Numbered from the stretch's first letter, positions 1 through 5,831 are shown. The stretch: DNA of 9,920 nucleotides from Eubacteriales bacterium (GCA_030527765.1 JAUNAE010000118.1:1-9920), one strand, 5' to 3'. The notes: generated by a model from the sequence alone, not told the origin. Translations and numbers: made by a program.

Positions 1-29
1 AGTGAGGCGTCCCTTACGTGGAATAGTAA

Positions 30-170
30 CCAGTAAAGGATGAACGAGAAATTGCAATAGTTGGTGCTGGAAGTATAGTTACTAAGGATGTTGCACCAAA
101 CACTGTTGTTGTTGGAGCAGCAGCTAAGGAAATCAGGACACTTGATCCGGAGAAATTTAAGGAAGAATAA
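30..170 (+). pseudogene. C-terminal remnant of a left-handed beta-helix (hexapeptide) acetyltransferase
   Basis: The frame ending at TAA 168-170 reads IVGAGSIVTKDVAPNTVVVG followed by AAAKEIRTL. This is the typical last coil and exit of hexapeptide-repeat O- or N-acetyltransferases (compare IGAGAVVTKDVPPNTVVVG and PAKVIR in the family). These enzymes are acetyl-CoA-dependent trimers, often acting on sugars or serine. Only about 40 residues are homologous. An in-frame TAA at 27-29 cuts the frame, and nothing recognisable of the preceding hexapeptide coils is visible in any frame of the first 45 bases. The gene is therefore truncated or frameshifted, or the contig starts at a bad join. The substrate cannot be told from this tail. 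The family assignment is fairly secure; pseudogene status is an inference. Confidence 0.55.
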
Positions 171-172
171 TA

Positions 173-382
173 ATGGAAGAAAAGGATTGGACAAAGGAAT
201 GCAACGCTTCTAATGTGGACATTCCTAAGTTTGTAGATATGATGCAACAAGTGAAAGCCGGAAAAGAAATTGAATGGAAATGTCCTTTTTGTGGAGGACA
301 TGTGGGATTACTGGAGCAGGTGAGCAATCATGCAGTGATAGGTTGTTACGAATGTGATATGAGAATTACGCTTGATAACTAA
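173..382 (+). CDS. Small zinc-ribbon protein, function unknown
   Basis: A 69-residue protein with two Cys-x2-Cys knuckles, C37PFC40 and C58YEC61, separated by 17 residues. This is the spacing of a rubredoxin-like or zinc-ribbon metal site, presumably binding one Zn(II). The N-terminal third is acidic and predicted helical (KFVDMMQQVKAGKEIEW). There is no signal peptide or membrane segment, so it should be cytoplasmic. The ATG follows the acetyltransferase stop by 2 bases and uses an AAGGAAG ribosome site at about 158-165 inside the end of that gene, so the two were probably translationally coupled. No specific family was recognised. It could be a nucleic-acid- or protein-binding adaptor; this is inferred only from the ribbon. 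Confidence 0.6.
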   Translation: MEEKDWTKECNASNVDIPKFVDMMQQVKAGKEIEWKCPFCGGHVGLLEQVSNHAVIGCYECDMRITLDN

Positions 383-491
383 GGTTAGACATATTCCCAT
401 GAAGAAAAAGAAATTCGTTTGTTTGCAGATAAGAAAGCACAAAAATATGCTGCAATAACGGCAGGCGCTTAGTGCGACAGCCCCTTATGCA

Positions 492-521
492 TTGAATAAT
501 CATAAGATCTGTTGGTATACT
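492..521 (+). promoter_or_regulatory. Extended -10 promoter of the membrane-protein gene
   Basis: A TTGAAT -35-like box (492-497), an 18-base spacer and TATACT (516-521) preceded by TG at 513-514 form an extended -10 promoter. The predicted start of transcription is near 528, 27 bases before the ATG at 555. This placement argues against translation from the TTG at 492 and for the ATG at 555. The sequence between 383 and 491 contains no convincing gene; a frame ending at TAG near 471-473 (KKAQKYAAITAGA) may be a short gene remnant. Confidence 0.6.
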
Positions 522-554
522 GAAGTAACAGTAGTCACATCGGAGGTAATAGCA

Positions 555-1160
555 ATGCACTGCGCAAACGATAATATACAAGGCAGAAACGTTGATTCTC
601 ATGATTCCACGGAAAATGTAGAAAGTGTCCGAAATTCGAACGGAGAAGTCGAGGGGCTTCGACAGGAGCTGACAAGCCTCAGGCAGGAGTACCTGAACAA
701 CTTTGACCGCAGCAACAAGCTGGACAATAAAGTATATATCACGATCACATTTTGTGGTTTCCTTTTTGTGTTCATCACAAATGTATTCGGTGGTATCGCC
801 AAGATCCAAATGCCGAAGGGAGGATTGGCTGTTTTTCTGACAGCGGCCTATCTGTTGTCCTGCCTCGCATTTGTAATTGCATATGTTTCACTGCTGATTT
901 ATTTTATGAAGCTGCTGCAGCCGGAAAAACTGGTTCGCATTGATCCGGCGAAGCTCGAAAATCTCCATTTGGAGACGACAAAAGATGCGGAGACAATGAA
1001 AAAGTTGATCGACCTCTATCGGGAGACGATCAATTTGAATCTGGAGAAACTGGCTGAGCGCTGCGATGAATTTGTCAAGGGACTGCGCTTTGTGTATCCC
1101 ACGGTGATTCTGGCATTTACCTCGTATGGATTTCTTTTGTTATTGAAGATGTTCCAGTAG
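555..1160 (+). CDS. Three-helix membrane protein with N-terminal coiled coil, function unknown
   Basis: The start was set at ATG 555 because GGAGGT (542-547) lies 7 bases upstream and a promoter ends just before it; an upstream in-frame TTG at 492 has neither. The 201-residue product has a polar, Asn/Ser-rich N terminus and a heptad-like helix at about 28-50 (EVEGLRQELTSLRQEYL). Hydrophobic segments lie at about 61-82, 90-118 and 176-198, with a charged helical cytosolic-type linker at about 122-175 between the second and third. There is no signal peptide, enzyme motif or Cys pair. The helix, two-TM hairpin and helix order is reminiscent of SLATT/PycTM-type effector membrane modules, but no sensor or nucleotide cyclase is nearby, so this is only a topological resemblance. 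It appears monocistronic, with its own promoter and terminator. Confidence 0.7.
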   Translation: MHCANDNIQGRNVDSHDSTENVESVRNSNGEVEGLRQELTSLRQEYLNNFDRSNKLDNKVYITITFCGFLFVFITNVFGGIAKIQMPKGGLAVFLTAAYLLSCLAFVIAYVSLLIYFMKLLQPEKLVRIDPAKLENLHLETTKDAETMKKLIDLYRETINLNLEKLAERCDEFVKGLRFVYPTVILAFTSYGFLLLLKMFQ

Positions 1161-1185
1161 AATTTTTGCTCAGAGTAAAAAAACG

Positions 1186-1220
1186 AAAGAGTGACGGCAT
1201 CACGCCTTCACTCTTTTTTT
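1186..1220 (+). terminator. Rho-independent terminator
   Basis: AAAGAGTGA (1186-1194) pairs with TCACTCTTT (1208-1216), with an inner GGC/GCC pair (1196-1198 with 1204-1206) and a small loop, followed by a T run to 1220. It closes the membrane-protein gene 25 bases after its stop and insulates the operon that follows. Confidence 0.88.
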
Positions 1221-1239
1221 ATTCGATGGTTATATTTTA

Positions 1240-1259
1240 GTGTGATGACATAATCACAC
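1240..1259 (+). promoter_or_regulatory. Perfect 7-bp inverted repeat upstream of the operon promoter
   Basis: GTGTGAT (1240-1246), six bases, then ATCACAC (1253-1259) is an exact dyad ending one base before the -35 box at 1261. Its centre is about 46 bp upstream of the predicted transcription start, where an activator would sit. It resembles a CRP/FNR-superfamily site (TGTGA...TCACA), but the core spacing is 8 rather than 6, so the binding protein is not identified. It is separate from the MarR-like dyads further down. Confidence 0.4.
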
Positions 1260-1260
1260 A

Positions 1261-1289
1261 TCGACAAACAACACAACAAGTTGTATATT
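1261..1289 (+). promoter_or_regulatory. Promoter of the DUF4003-MarR operon
   Basis: TCGACA (1261-1266, 5 of 6 consensus matches) and TATATT (1284-1289, 5 of 6) are separated by exactly 17 bases. Transcription should start near 1296, about 40 bases before the ATG at 1337. The -10 box is embedded between two operator-like dyads, so the promoter is placed for repression. Confidence 0.7.
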
Positions 1290-1305
1290 GTACTCAACAA
1301 GTTGA
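1273..1305 (+). promoter_or_regulatory. Two tandem dyad operators, probably for the MarR regulator
   Basis: ACAACAAGTTGT (1273-1284) and TCAACAAGTTGA (1294-1305) share the exact 10-mer CAACAAGTTG. Each is an inverted repeat (ACAAC/GTTGT and TCAAC/GTTGA) around AA. Their centres are 21 bp apart, two helical turns, so two bound dimers would lie on the same face. The first overlaps the spacer and the first base of the -10; the second covers the start of transcription. The operon encodes a MarR protein as its second gene. MarR dimers commonly bind such short palindromes over their own promoters, so autorepression is the natural inference. Confidence 0.65.
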
Positions 1306-1336
1306 AAGCTTTTGACTGGAAGATGGAGAAAAAGCA

Positions 1337-2323
1337 ATGAGAGAAAATGTGAAAAAAACCTGTGAGGCAATGATCTGCAATAAGCAAAAATTAAAAGAGG
1401 TGCTTAAGTGGGAGGACGATCGCATTTTAACAGTCTGTGCATCCTTGTATGTTCATGCGGATAGAAGTGTGGAGGGCAGCCGCGTAGAATACTGTAAGAA
1501 GCAGATTAAGTCGAGGGCAGGCATCTTTTCGGAAATCAGAGGAATAGCGATGTCGGTCATTACATGTATGATCGATATTCGCGGAGGGCAGCCGCAGCAT
1601 TTTGATCAGTTGATGACAGCGTATAAGACGCTGCGGAAGGAGTTTCATTCCAGTCCGCTTATTGCCGTTGGGGCGGAAATTCTGGCGGAAAAATTTGAGC
1701 CCGATCAGTATGCCGCAGTGACAGAGAAGGCGAAGAAGCTGTATAAGATCATGCAGAAAAGCCATCCGTTTGTCACAGGATCCGATGACTATCTGATGTG
1801 TGTGCTGCTCGCGCAGGACGAGAGGAACGAGACGATCATCGGCAGTGAAGTGGAAGAGTGTTTTACAGAATTGAAAAAACTCGGACTAAAGGGTGGAAGT
1901 AATGCTTTGCAAAGCGTGAGCTGTGCTCTGGCACTTTATGAGGACTCTGTAGAAGTCAAAAGTGAAAAGGTCGTGTCATTATACGATGAGATTCGAGATC
2001 ACCACATGAAATATGACAAGACTTATGGCCTTCCGATGCTGGTTGTGCTGAGTCATCTGGAGATCCCCGGGGAAGAACTCTGCTCCGACCTGGCAGATAC
2101 AAATGAGTGGTTAAAAAAGCAAAAAGAGTTTGGCTTCTTCATGGGCGAATCTGCACGTATGATGTATGCTGCACTTTTGGTAACGCAGAGTTATTCTAAG
2201 GACCGAAATGCCACTGCATCAGTTACAAGCAGCATCATTGCGGCAATGATCGCAGAGGAGGTTGCTTTGATTGCCTGCATTGCTGCAGCCAATTCCGCAG
2301 CGGCATCGAGTGCTGCCAATTAA
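1337..2323 (+). CDS. DUF4003-family protein
   Basis: A 328-residue, largely helical, cytoplasmic-looking protein that fits the DUF4003 family in length and style, with helical repeats and conserved stretches such as VTGSDDYLMCVLLA at 146-159 and GLPMLVVLSHLE at 231-242. The molecular function of the family is unknown. The ATG has a GGAG site at 1325-1328, 8 bases upstream. An Ala/Ser-rich hydrophobic tail (about 291-328, with AAANSAAASSAAN at the end) follows the domain. It could be a membrane-associating helix or low-complexity tail, but there is no signal peptide. It is the first gene of an operon with a MarR regulator 31 bases downstream and is predicted to be repressed through the two dyads at 1273-1305. 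The family call is from recall of motifs and could be wrong; the ORF itself is secure. Confidence 0.72.
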   Translation: MRENVKKTCEAMICNKQKLKEVLKWEDDRILTVCASLYVHADRSVEGSRVEYCKKQIKSRAGIFSEIRGIAMSVITCMIDIRGGQPQHFDQLMTAYKTLRKEFHSSPLIAVGAEILAEKFEPDQYAAVTEKAKKLYKIMQKSHPFVTGSDDYLMCVLLAQDERNETIIGSEVEECFTELKKLGLKGGSNALQSVSCALALYEDSVEVKSEKVVSLYDEIRDHHMKYDKTYGLPMLVVLSHLEIPGEELCSDLADTNEWLKKQKEFGFFMGESARMMYAALLVTQSYSKDRNATASVTSSIIAAMIAEEVALIACIAAANSAAASSAAN

Positions 2324-2354
2324 TTGACAGACTCATGTGGATCAGGGAGTTGAG

Positions 2355-2834
2355 ATGAAAAAAGATTTATTTGGACCGAAGGTAAACTATGATCACTTTG
2401 CGCCGCCTTTCGTGCTCGTCGGATTACTGAATCAGTTTGACAATCGTTATCAATCAGCGGCAGATTCTCAGTTTGGAGAGCTGACATGGAAACAGATGTA
2501 CTTTCTGCATGCGATCAGACTGCACAAAGAGGCGCCTACAGCGACAGATATTGCCGAGTTTATGGGATCGTCTTCGCAAAATGCAAATAAACTTCTGGCA
2601 AAGATGTTGAACGGTGAATATGTATATACCGTTCAGGATGAGAAGGACAGAAGAAAGCAAAGAATCTATTTGACAGAAAAGGCAAAAGATTTTTTGAAAA
2701 ACAGTCATGCAGGTCAGTCGGAGAGTGTATTTGAGATCTTCAGTGAAATCTCGCCTGAAGAACTGGAGACAACGATCGATGTCATGTATCGCCTGATAAA
2801 ACGTTTAGAAAAATGGCAGGAAGAGCACGATTGA
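2355..2834 (+). CDS. MarR-family transcriptional regulator
   Basis: A 159-residue winged-helix repressor-like protein. The ATG at 2355 was chosen over the upstream in-frame GTG at 2337 because GGGAG (2345-2349) lies 5 bases before it. Domains in order: an N-terminal dimerisation helix (about 12-38), LTWKQMYFLHAI (43-54) leading into the helix-turn-helix (PTATDIAEFMGSSSQNANKL, 61-80), the charged wing (DEKDRRKQRIYLT, 95-107), and a C-terminal dimerisation helix (about 134-157). MarR proteins typically repress their own operon and release DNA on binding phenolic or oxidising ligands. No conserved oxidant-sensing Cys is present: the protein has no Cys at all. It is cotranscribed with the DUF4003-like gene. 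Its 3' end overlaps the truncated flavoprotein frame on the other strand by 30 bases. Confidence 0.9.
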   Translation: MKKDLFGPKVNYDHFAPPFVLVGLLNQFDNRYQSAADSQFGELTWKQMYFLHAIRLHKEAPTATDIAEFMGSSSQNANKLLAKMLNGEYVYTVQDEKDRRKQRIYLTEKAKDFLKNSHAGQSESVFEIFSEISPEELETTIDVMYRLIKRLEKWQEEHD

Positions 2835-3218
2835 TACCGATGACAAAATCAGCGCGGTTTTCTTCTTGGGAGGTTCGCCGCCCGAAAGAAAATGCTTATT
2901 CCAATATGCAAACATTCGATCGTTGACCATCTTGAGAAGTCCTGTGATGGAATTGAAATAGATAGGGGAAGCAAAGACGATCACGTCCGCCCACTCTATG
3001 CCTTCGTAGACAAGATTCATGTCATCTTTTTGTACGCAGCTGCCGCCGTTCTTTGTACATGCAACGCATCCAAGGCAGGTGCGAATGGTTTTATCCGCCA
3101 AATATATTTCTTTTACTTCATTACCGTTTTCCGCTGCGCCTTCTGTAAAAGCATGAATTAGATCTGCTGTGTTTCCGTTTTTTCTTGCTGCACTGTTTAA
3201 AATTAAAATGTTAGACAT
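2805..3218 (-). CDS. NAD(P)H-dependent / iron-sulfur flavoprotein-type reductase, 3'-truncated
   Basis: The N-terminal portion is a classical flavodoxin-fold FMN reductase: phosphate loop NSAARKNGNTADL (8-20), KDDM (64-67), and SPIYFNSITGLLKMVNDR (84-101). Between them C48LGC51VAC54 and C61 give C-x2-C-x2-C-x6-C, which matches the compact [4Fe-4S] ligand motif of the Isf-type iron-sulfur flavoproteins. Such enzymes move electrons from NAD(P)H or ferredoxin through FMN. The ATG has an AGGAGG site 9 bases upstream. Homology stops near residue 126 (KKKTALIL). The last 11 or so residues (VSIVLFLPFF) are antisense to the end of the MarR gene and unlike the family, which usually runs 180-200 residues. 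It is thus missing perhaps 50-60 residues and may be non-functional. It is divergent from the TetR gene. Confidence 0.75.
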   Translation of the reverse strand: MSNILILNSAARKNGNTADLIHAFTEGAAENGNEVKEIYLADKTIRTCLGCVACTKNGGSCVQKDDMNLVYEGIEWADVIVFASPIYFNSITGLLKMVNDRMFAYWNKHFLSGGEPPKKKTALILSSVSIVLFLPFF

Positions 3219-3342
3219 TGAAAATTTCCTCCTGCGTGTTTTCTATTTAAATGATTAAATTACTGTTCCTTTAATCGGGAAATAAAGTTTCAGATTCAGT
3301 TCTTCTTGAAAACAGTATACAAAATAAGCAGAATAAATTATT

Positions 3343-3395
3343 CTTATAAAAACTATATTTTATAAGGAAACTTAATAAAAACAGATTTTTATAAG
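3343..3395 (+). promoter_or_regulatory. Two adjacent AT-rich dyads in the flavoprotein/TetR divergent spacer
   Basis: CTTATAAAA (3343-3351), six bases, then TTTTATAAG (3358-3366) is a perfect 9-bp inverted repeat. A second, slightly offset dyad follows: CTTAATAAAAA (3371-3381) with TTTTTATAAG (3386-3395), using the same half-site, with centres about 28-29 bp apart. The second ends 12 bases before the TetR ATG. TetR regulators usually bind such palindromes in a shared divergent spacer, so these are candidate operators. The rest of the spacer (3219-3342) holds the AGGAGG site of the flavoprotein gene and a minus-strand TATACT at 3314-3319 without a good -35. Confidence 0.5.
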
Positions 3396-3407
3396 AAAGT
3401 GATCATT

Positions 3408-3995
3408 ATGGAAGCAACAATGAAGGATCGAACGAAATATTTGTATGCGGAACACTTGATAGAGATGCTGAAAGATACGACCTTTGACAAGGTGCGCGTG
3501 ACAGAACTTGTGAAAAGGAGCGGAACGACACCGCCAACTTTTTACTATCATTTTAAGGATAAATATGAGCTTGTGGCATGGATGTACTTAAGAGATTTCT
3601 CCGATATTGTAGAATATGAGGAGGCGGAGTATTCACCGGAACGACTTGCAAGGATCATGCAGAAAATGGAAGAGAAGAGGCCGTTTTACAAAAAAGTATT
3701 TGCGTCAGCCTCACAGAATTCCATTGCGGCGTATATCCATAATCTTGGATTGGAGATCGCGAGGGATGCGTTGGAGAAGGCGGGAGCCGATCCATTAACG
3801 GAGGAGCAGAAACTTTCTATTGCGTATCACAATTTTGGAATACAGGGGCTGCTGAAAGACTGGATTCTCTCGGATAAGCCTATGAACACCTTTACACTTG
3901 CTGCATTCATGTACAGCAGAACGCCGGATTTCTTAAAGGAGTCGTTTGCTCGAGCCGCATATGAACCCGATGAGCTTATAGAGAATAAATTATAA
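3408..3995 (+). CDS. TetR/AcrR-family regulator with DhaS-like C-terminal domain
   Basis: A 195-residue protein with an N-terminal TetR DNA-binding domain (about 6-52): FDKVRVTELVKRSGTTPPTF followed by YYHFKDKYEL, the signature recognition helix and fourth helix. The C-terminal domain (about 90-185; FYKKVFASASQNSIAAYI, YHNFGIQGLLKDWI) resembles the TetR_C_8 / DhaS type found in many Firmicutes regulators. ATG 3408 has a weak AGAAAG site 8 bases upstream; GTG 3399 and ATG 3420 are alternative in-frame starts. It is divergent from the truncated flavoprotein gene, which is its most likely target along with itself, through the dyads at 3343-3395. The AlkD-like gene follows after 28 bases, so the two are probably cotranscribed. 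The ligand is unknown. Confidence 0.88.
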   Translation: MEATMKDRTKYLYAEHLIEMLKDTTFDKVRVTELVKRSGTTPPTFYYHFKDKYELVAWMYLRDFSDIVEYEEAEYSPERLARIMQKMEEKRPFYKKVFASASQNSIAAYIHNLGLEIARDALEKAGADPLTEEQKLSIAYHNFGIQGLLKDWILSDKPMNTFTLAAFMYSRTPDFLKESFARAAYEPDELIENKL

Positions 3996-4023
3996 GACAG
4001 AACCGGAAAGCAGGGGGATAATA

Positions 4024-4725
4024 ATGGAGTGGATCGTAAATCGTTTATTTGAATATCAAGACTTAAAATTTGCAGACTTTCATGCAGCGTTGATTCCAAC
4101 GGTAAAACGGGAGCGTGTGATCGGAGTGAGAACGCCGGTGCTTCGCAAACTAGCAAAAGAAATCATAAAAAAGGGGGATGCAGAAGAATTTCTGCAGGAG
4201 CTGCCGCATACATATTTTGACGAGATGCAACTGCACGCATTTATCCTGGGTGAGATAAAAGACTATGAGCAGGCAGTAGAATCCGTGCGGATTTTTTTGC
4301 CGCACGTTGATAACTGGGCGACATGCGATCAGTTGAAACCTAAGGGGCTTGCATGTAACAAGAATGCACTTCTCGCGGAAATAAAGCGCTGGATAACGGA
4401 CGAGCATGCATACACTGTTCGGTTCGGCATAAAAATGCTGATGGATCATTATCTGGACGATGATTTTGATGCGGCGTATTTAGAGATGATAAGCGCGTTG
4501 AAAAGCGAGGAGTATTATGTGAATATGATGATTGCATGGTTCTTCGCCACAGCGCTGGCAAAGCAATATGATGACACGGTAAAGATTATTGAAACGGATG
4601 CGCTTGATTTGTGGGTGCATAATAAAACCATTCAGAAGGCTGTAGAAAGCTATCGGATCTCCGACGAGCAGAAAGAATATTTAAAAAGTCTGCGCCGGAA
4701 GGCCGGTGCATCTGTTCGAAAATAA
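4024..4725 (+). CDS. AlkD-like DNA alkylation repair protein (HEAT-like DNA glycosylase)
   Basis: A 233-residue, all-helical protein with the AlkD signature run: IGVRTPVLRKLAKEI (33-47), HVDNWATCD (94-102), YTVRFGIKMLM (130-140), YYVNMMIAWFFATALAK (164-180) and WVHNKTIQKAVESYRIS (197-213). AlkD enzymes excise bulky or cationic alkylated purines such as N3- and N7-alkyl bases without base flipping. The catalytic set of Bacillus cereus AlkD (W109, D113, R148, W187) appears to correspond to W98, D102, R133 and W172 here, so activity is likely. Length matches the family. It has a GGGGG ribosome site 6 bases upstream and lies 28 bases after the TetR gene, so it may be regulated with it. Cytoplasmic. 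Confidence 0.92.
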   Translation: MEWIVNRLFEYQDLKFADFHAALIPTVKRERVIGVRTPVLRKLAKEIIKKGDAEEFLQELPHTYFDEMQLHAFILGEIKDYEQAVESVRIFLPHVDNWATCDQLKPKGLACNKNALLAEIKRWITDEHAYTVRFGIKMLMDHYLDDDFDAAYLEMISALKSEEYYVNMMIAWFFATALAKQYDDTVKIIETDALDLWVHNKTIQKAVESYRISDEQKEYLKSLRRKAGASVRK

Positions 4726-4802
4726 TCTTGAATAATGAAGGTTGATGGTTAGCGTTTCGGTTTCTGTTAAAGAAGACGATTTGCAATGAAGAAAGGCGTG
4801 CT

Positions 4803-5672
4803 GTGAAGTTTCAACTATTAAATCGAAGATCCGAACCTGTTAATAAACGGATCGTTCTTTTTCTTATCGGCTGTCTCGCAGCGGCGGAATCGGTGGGATG
4901 TACATCCGCGCAAACTTCAGAGAGCGAAGAGAAGAGCTTGGATTACGGTGTTTATCTATCCTCTGATTTTGATACATTGCCGAAGAATTTGAATTGTAAT
5001 TTGCTGGTGATCGATGCCCAGAATTTCACTGCGGAAGAAATCGCACTTCTCCATGAAGATAACAAGAACATTTACTCTTACATCAATATCGGCGCAGTCG
5101 AAAATTTCCGGGACTATTATGAGACCTATCTGGGACTCACCCTCGGACCGTATGAAAACTGGCCGGAGGAGCGATTTGTAGATGTATCGGAACCAAGCTG
5201 GAGGAAATTCATCGTGGATGATCTTGCGCAGGAGCTGAAAGAAAAAGGAATCGATGGCTTCTTCGTTGACAATGCAGACGTCTACTATGAATACAATACC
5301 CGGGCTGTGTTTGAAGGGATAACGGAAATTCTGGAAGGCTTAAAGGAAACCGGCATGTCCGTAATCGTAAATGGCGGCGATGTTTACGTGGCAGAGTACT
5401 GCTCTGAAAACGGAGATCCGACGAATATTCTGGACGGAGTAAACCAGGAGTGTGTATTCACTGCCATCAACTGGGAGAATGAATCTTTTGAGGAGAGCAG
5501 CGATGATACAGAGCAGTATTATCTGGATTATTTGAAAAATCTGGAGTCTTTCGGAGTGAAGATCTATTTGCTTGAGTATACAACTGATGAAAAACTGGAG
5601 GATATGATTCGGGAGAAAGTGGATGAACTTGGATATTCCGTGTATATCAGCGATGATCTGGAATTGGATTGA
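4803..5672 (+). CDS. Polygalactosaminidase-like (GH114-type) TIM-barrel lipoprotein
   Basis: A 289-residue putative exported protein. The mature part carries features of the endo-alpha-1,4-polygalactosaminidase/GH114-like fold: LLVIDAQNFTAEEI (67-80), YSYINIGAVE (91-100), FVDVSEPSWRKFI (125-137), GIDGFFVDNADV (149-160), IVNGGD (188-193), GVNQECVF (212-219) and YLLEYT (255-260). The acidic residues at strand ends (D71, D156, D159, E216, E258) are candidates for the active site. N-terminally, a basic stretch and hydrophobic core (KRIVLFLIGCLAAAES) lead to C33 in SVGC, a slightly irregular lipobox, followed by a Ser/Glu-rich linker. GTG 4803 is the start with AAAGG 6 bases upstream; no better start is in frame. 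It follows the AlkD-like gene by 77 bases without an obvious terminator or promoter and ends at the terminator 5764-5814. Substrate is inferred from the family only. Confidence 0.8.
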   Translation: MKFQLLNRRSEPVNKRIVLFLIGCLAAAESVGCTSAQTSESEEKSLDYGVYLSSDFDTLPKNLNCNLLVIDAQNFTAEEIALLHEDNKNIYSYINIGAVENFRDYYETYLGLTLGPYENWPEERFVDVSEPSWRKFIVDDLAQELKEKGIDGFFVDNADVYYEYNTRAVFEGITEILEGLKETGMSVIVNGGDVYVAEYCSENGDPTNILDGVNQECVFTAINWENESFEESSDDTEQYYLDYLKNLESFGVKIYLLEYTTDEKLEDMIREKVDELGYSVYISDDLELD

Positions 5673-5721
5673 TTGGTTACTGAAGCGACAAAATAAGGCG
5701 AAAACCCTGTAAACTCGATAC

Positions 5722-5737
5722 TGAACACGTTTTCACG
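5722..5737 (+). promoter_or_regulatory. LacI/CcpA-type operator, distal copy
   Basis: TGAACACGTTTTCACG is identical to the sequence at 5816-5831. The 14-base core differs from the Bacillus cre consensus TGWAARCGYTWWCW only at position 5, and the dyad around the central CG is typical of LacI-family operators. It lies 50 bases after the lipoprotein stop and before the terminator. The regulator is not in the window. Confidence 0.55.
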
Positions 5738-5763
5738 AAAAATGTAAAAACGACATCAAATAT

Positions 5764-5814
5764 AGAGGAAATTATGTGAAATGGATTGGAAATCACATGA
5801 TTTCCTCTTTTTTT
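5764..5814 (+). terminator. Strong rho-independent terminator
   Basis: A 16-bp stem of AGAGGAAATTATGTGA (5764-5779) with TCACATGATTTCCTCT (5793-5808), interrupted only by one G-U pair, is followed by a T run to 5814. It ends the TetR-AlkD-lipoprotein transcription unit. It lies between the two LacI/CcpA-type sites. Confidence 0.9.
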
Positions 5815-5815
5815 G

Positions 5816-5831
5816 TGAACACGTTTTCACG
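5816..5831 (+). promoter_or_regulatory. LacI/CcpA-type operator, promoter-proximal copy
   Basis: This is the second copy of TGAACACGTTTTCACG, 94 bp after the first. That is about nine helical turns, so dimers on both sites would face the same side and could form a loop. Including the preceding G, GTGAACACGTTTTCAC is a palindrome with a single mismatched pair. It ends 9 bases before the candidate -35 box of the dehydrogenase-aminotransferase operon. Confidence 0.62.

Noticed and set aside
400..473. Possible short gene (MKKKKFVC...) or gene remnant (KKAQKYAAITAGA) after the zinc-ribbon gene.
   Set aside because: No ribosome site and no recognisable homology; kept only as a remark in the promoter entry.
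366..809. A 147-residue open frame on the minus strand.
   Set aside because: It is antisense to the membrane-protein gene, has no ribosome site and shows no domain-like sequence.
752..943. A 63-residue plus-strand open frame inside the membrane-protein gene.
   Set aside because: It lies in another frame of a gene that has its own promoter, ribosome site and sensible protein features.
3253..3276. Inverted repeat GATTAAA...TTTAATC in the divergent spacer.
   Set aside because: Seven-base arms of low complexity with a 10-base gap in AT-rich DNA are likely by chance.
4726..4802. Promoter for the lipoprotein gene (TTGATG at 4742, TGTTAA at 4765).
   Set aside because: The -10 matches only 3 of 6 positions; read-through from the AlkD-like gene is as likely.
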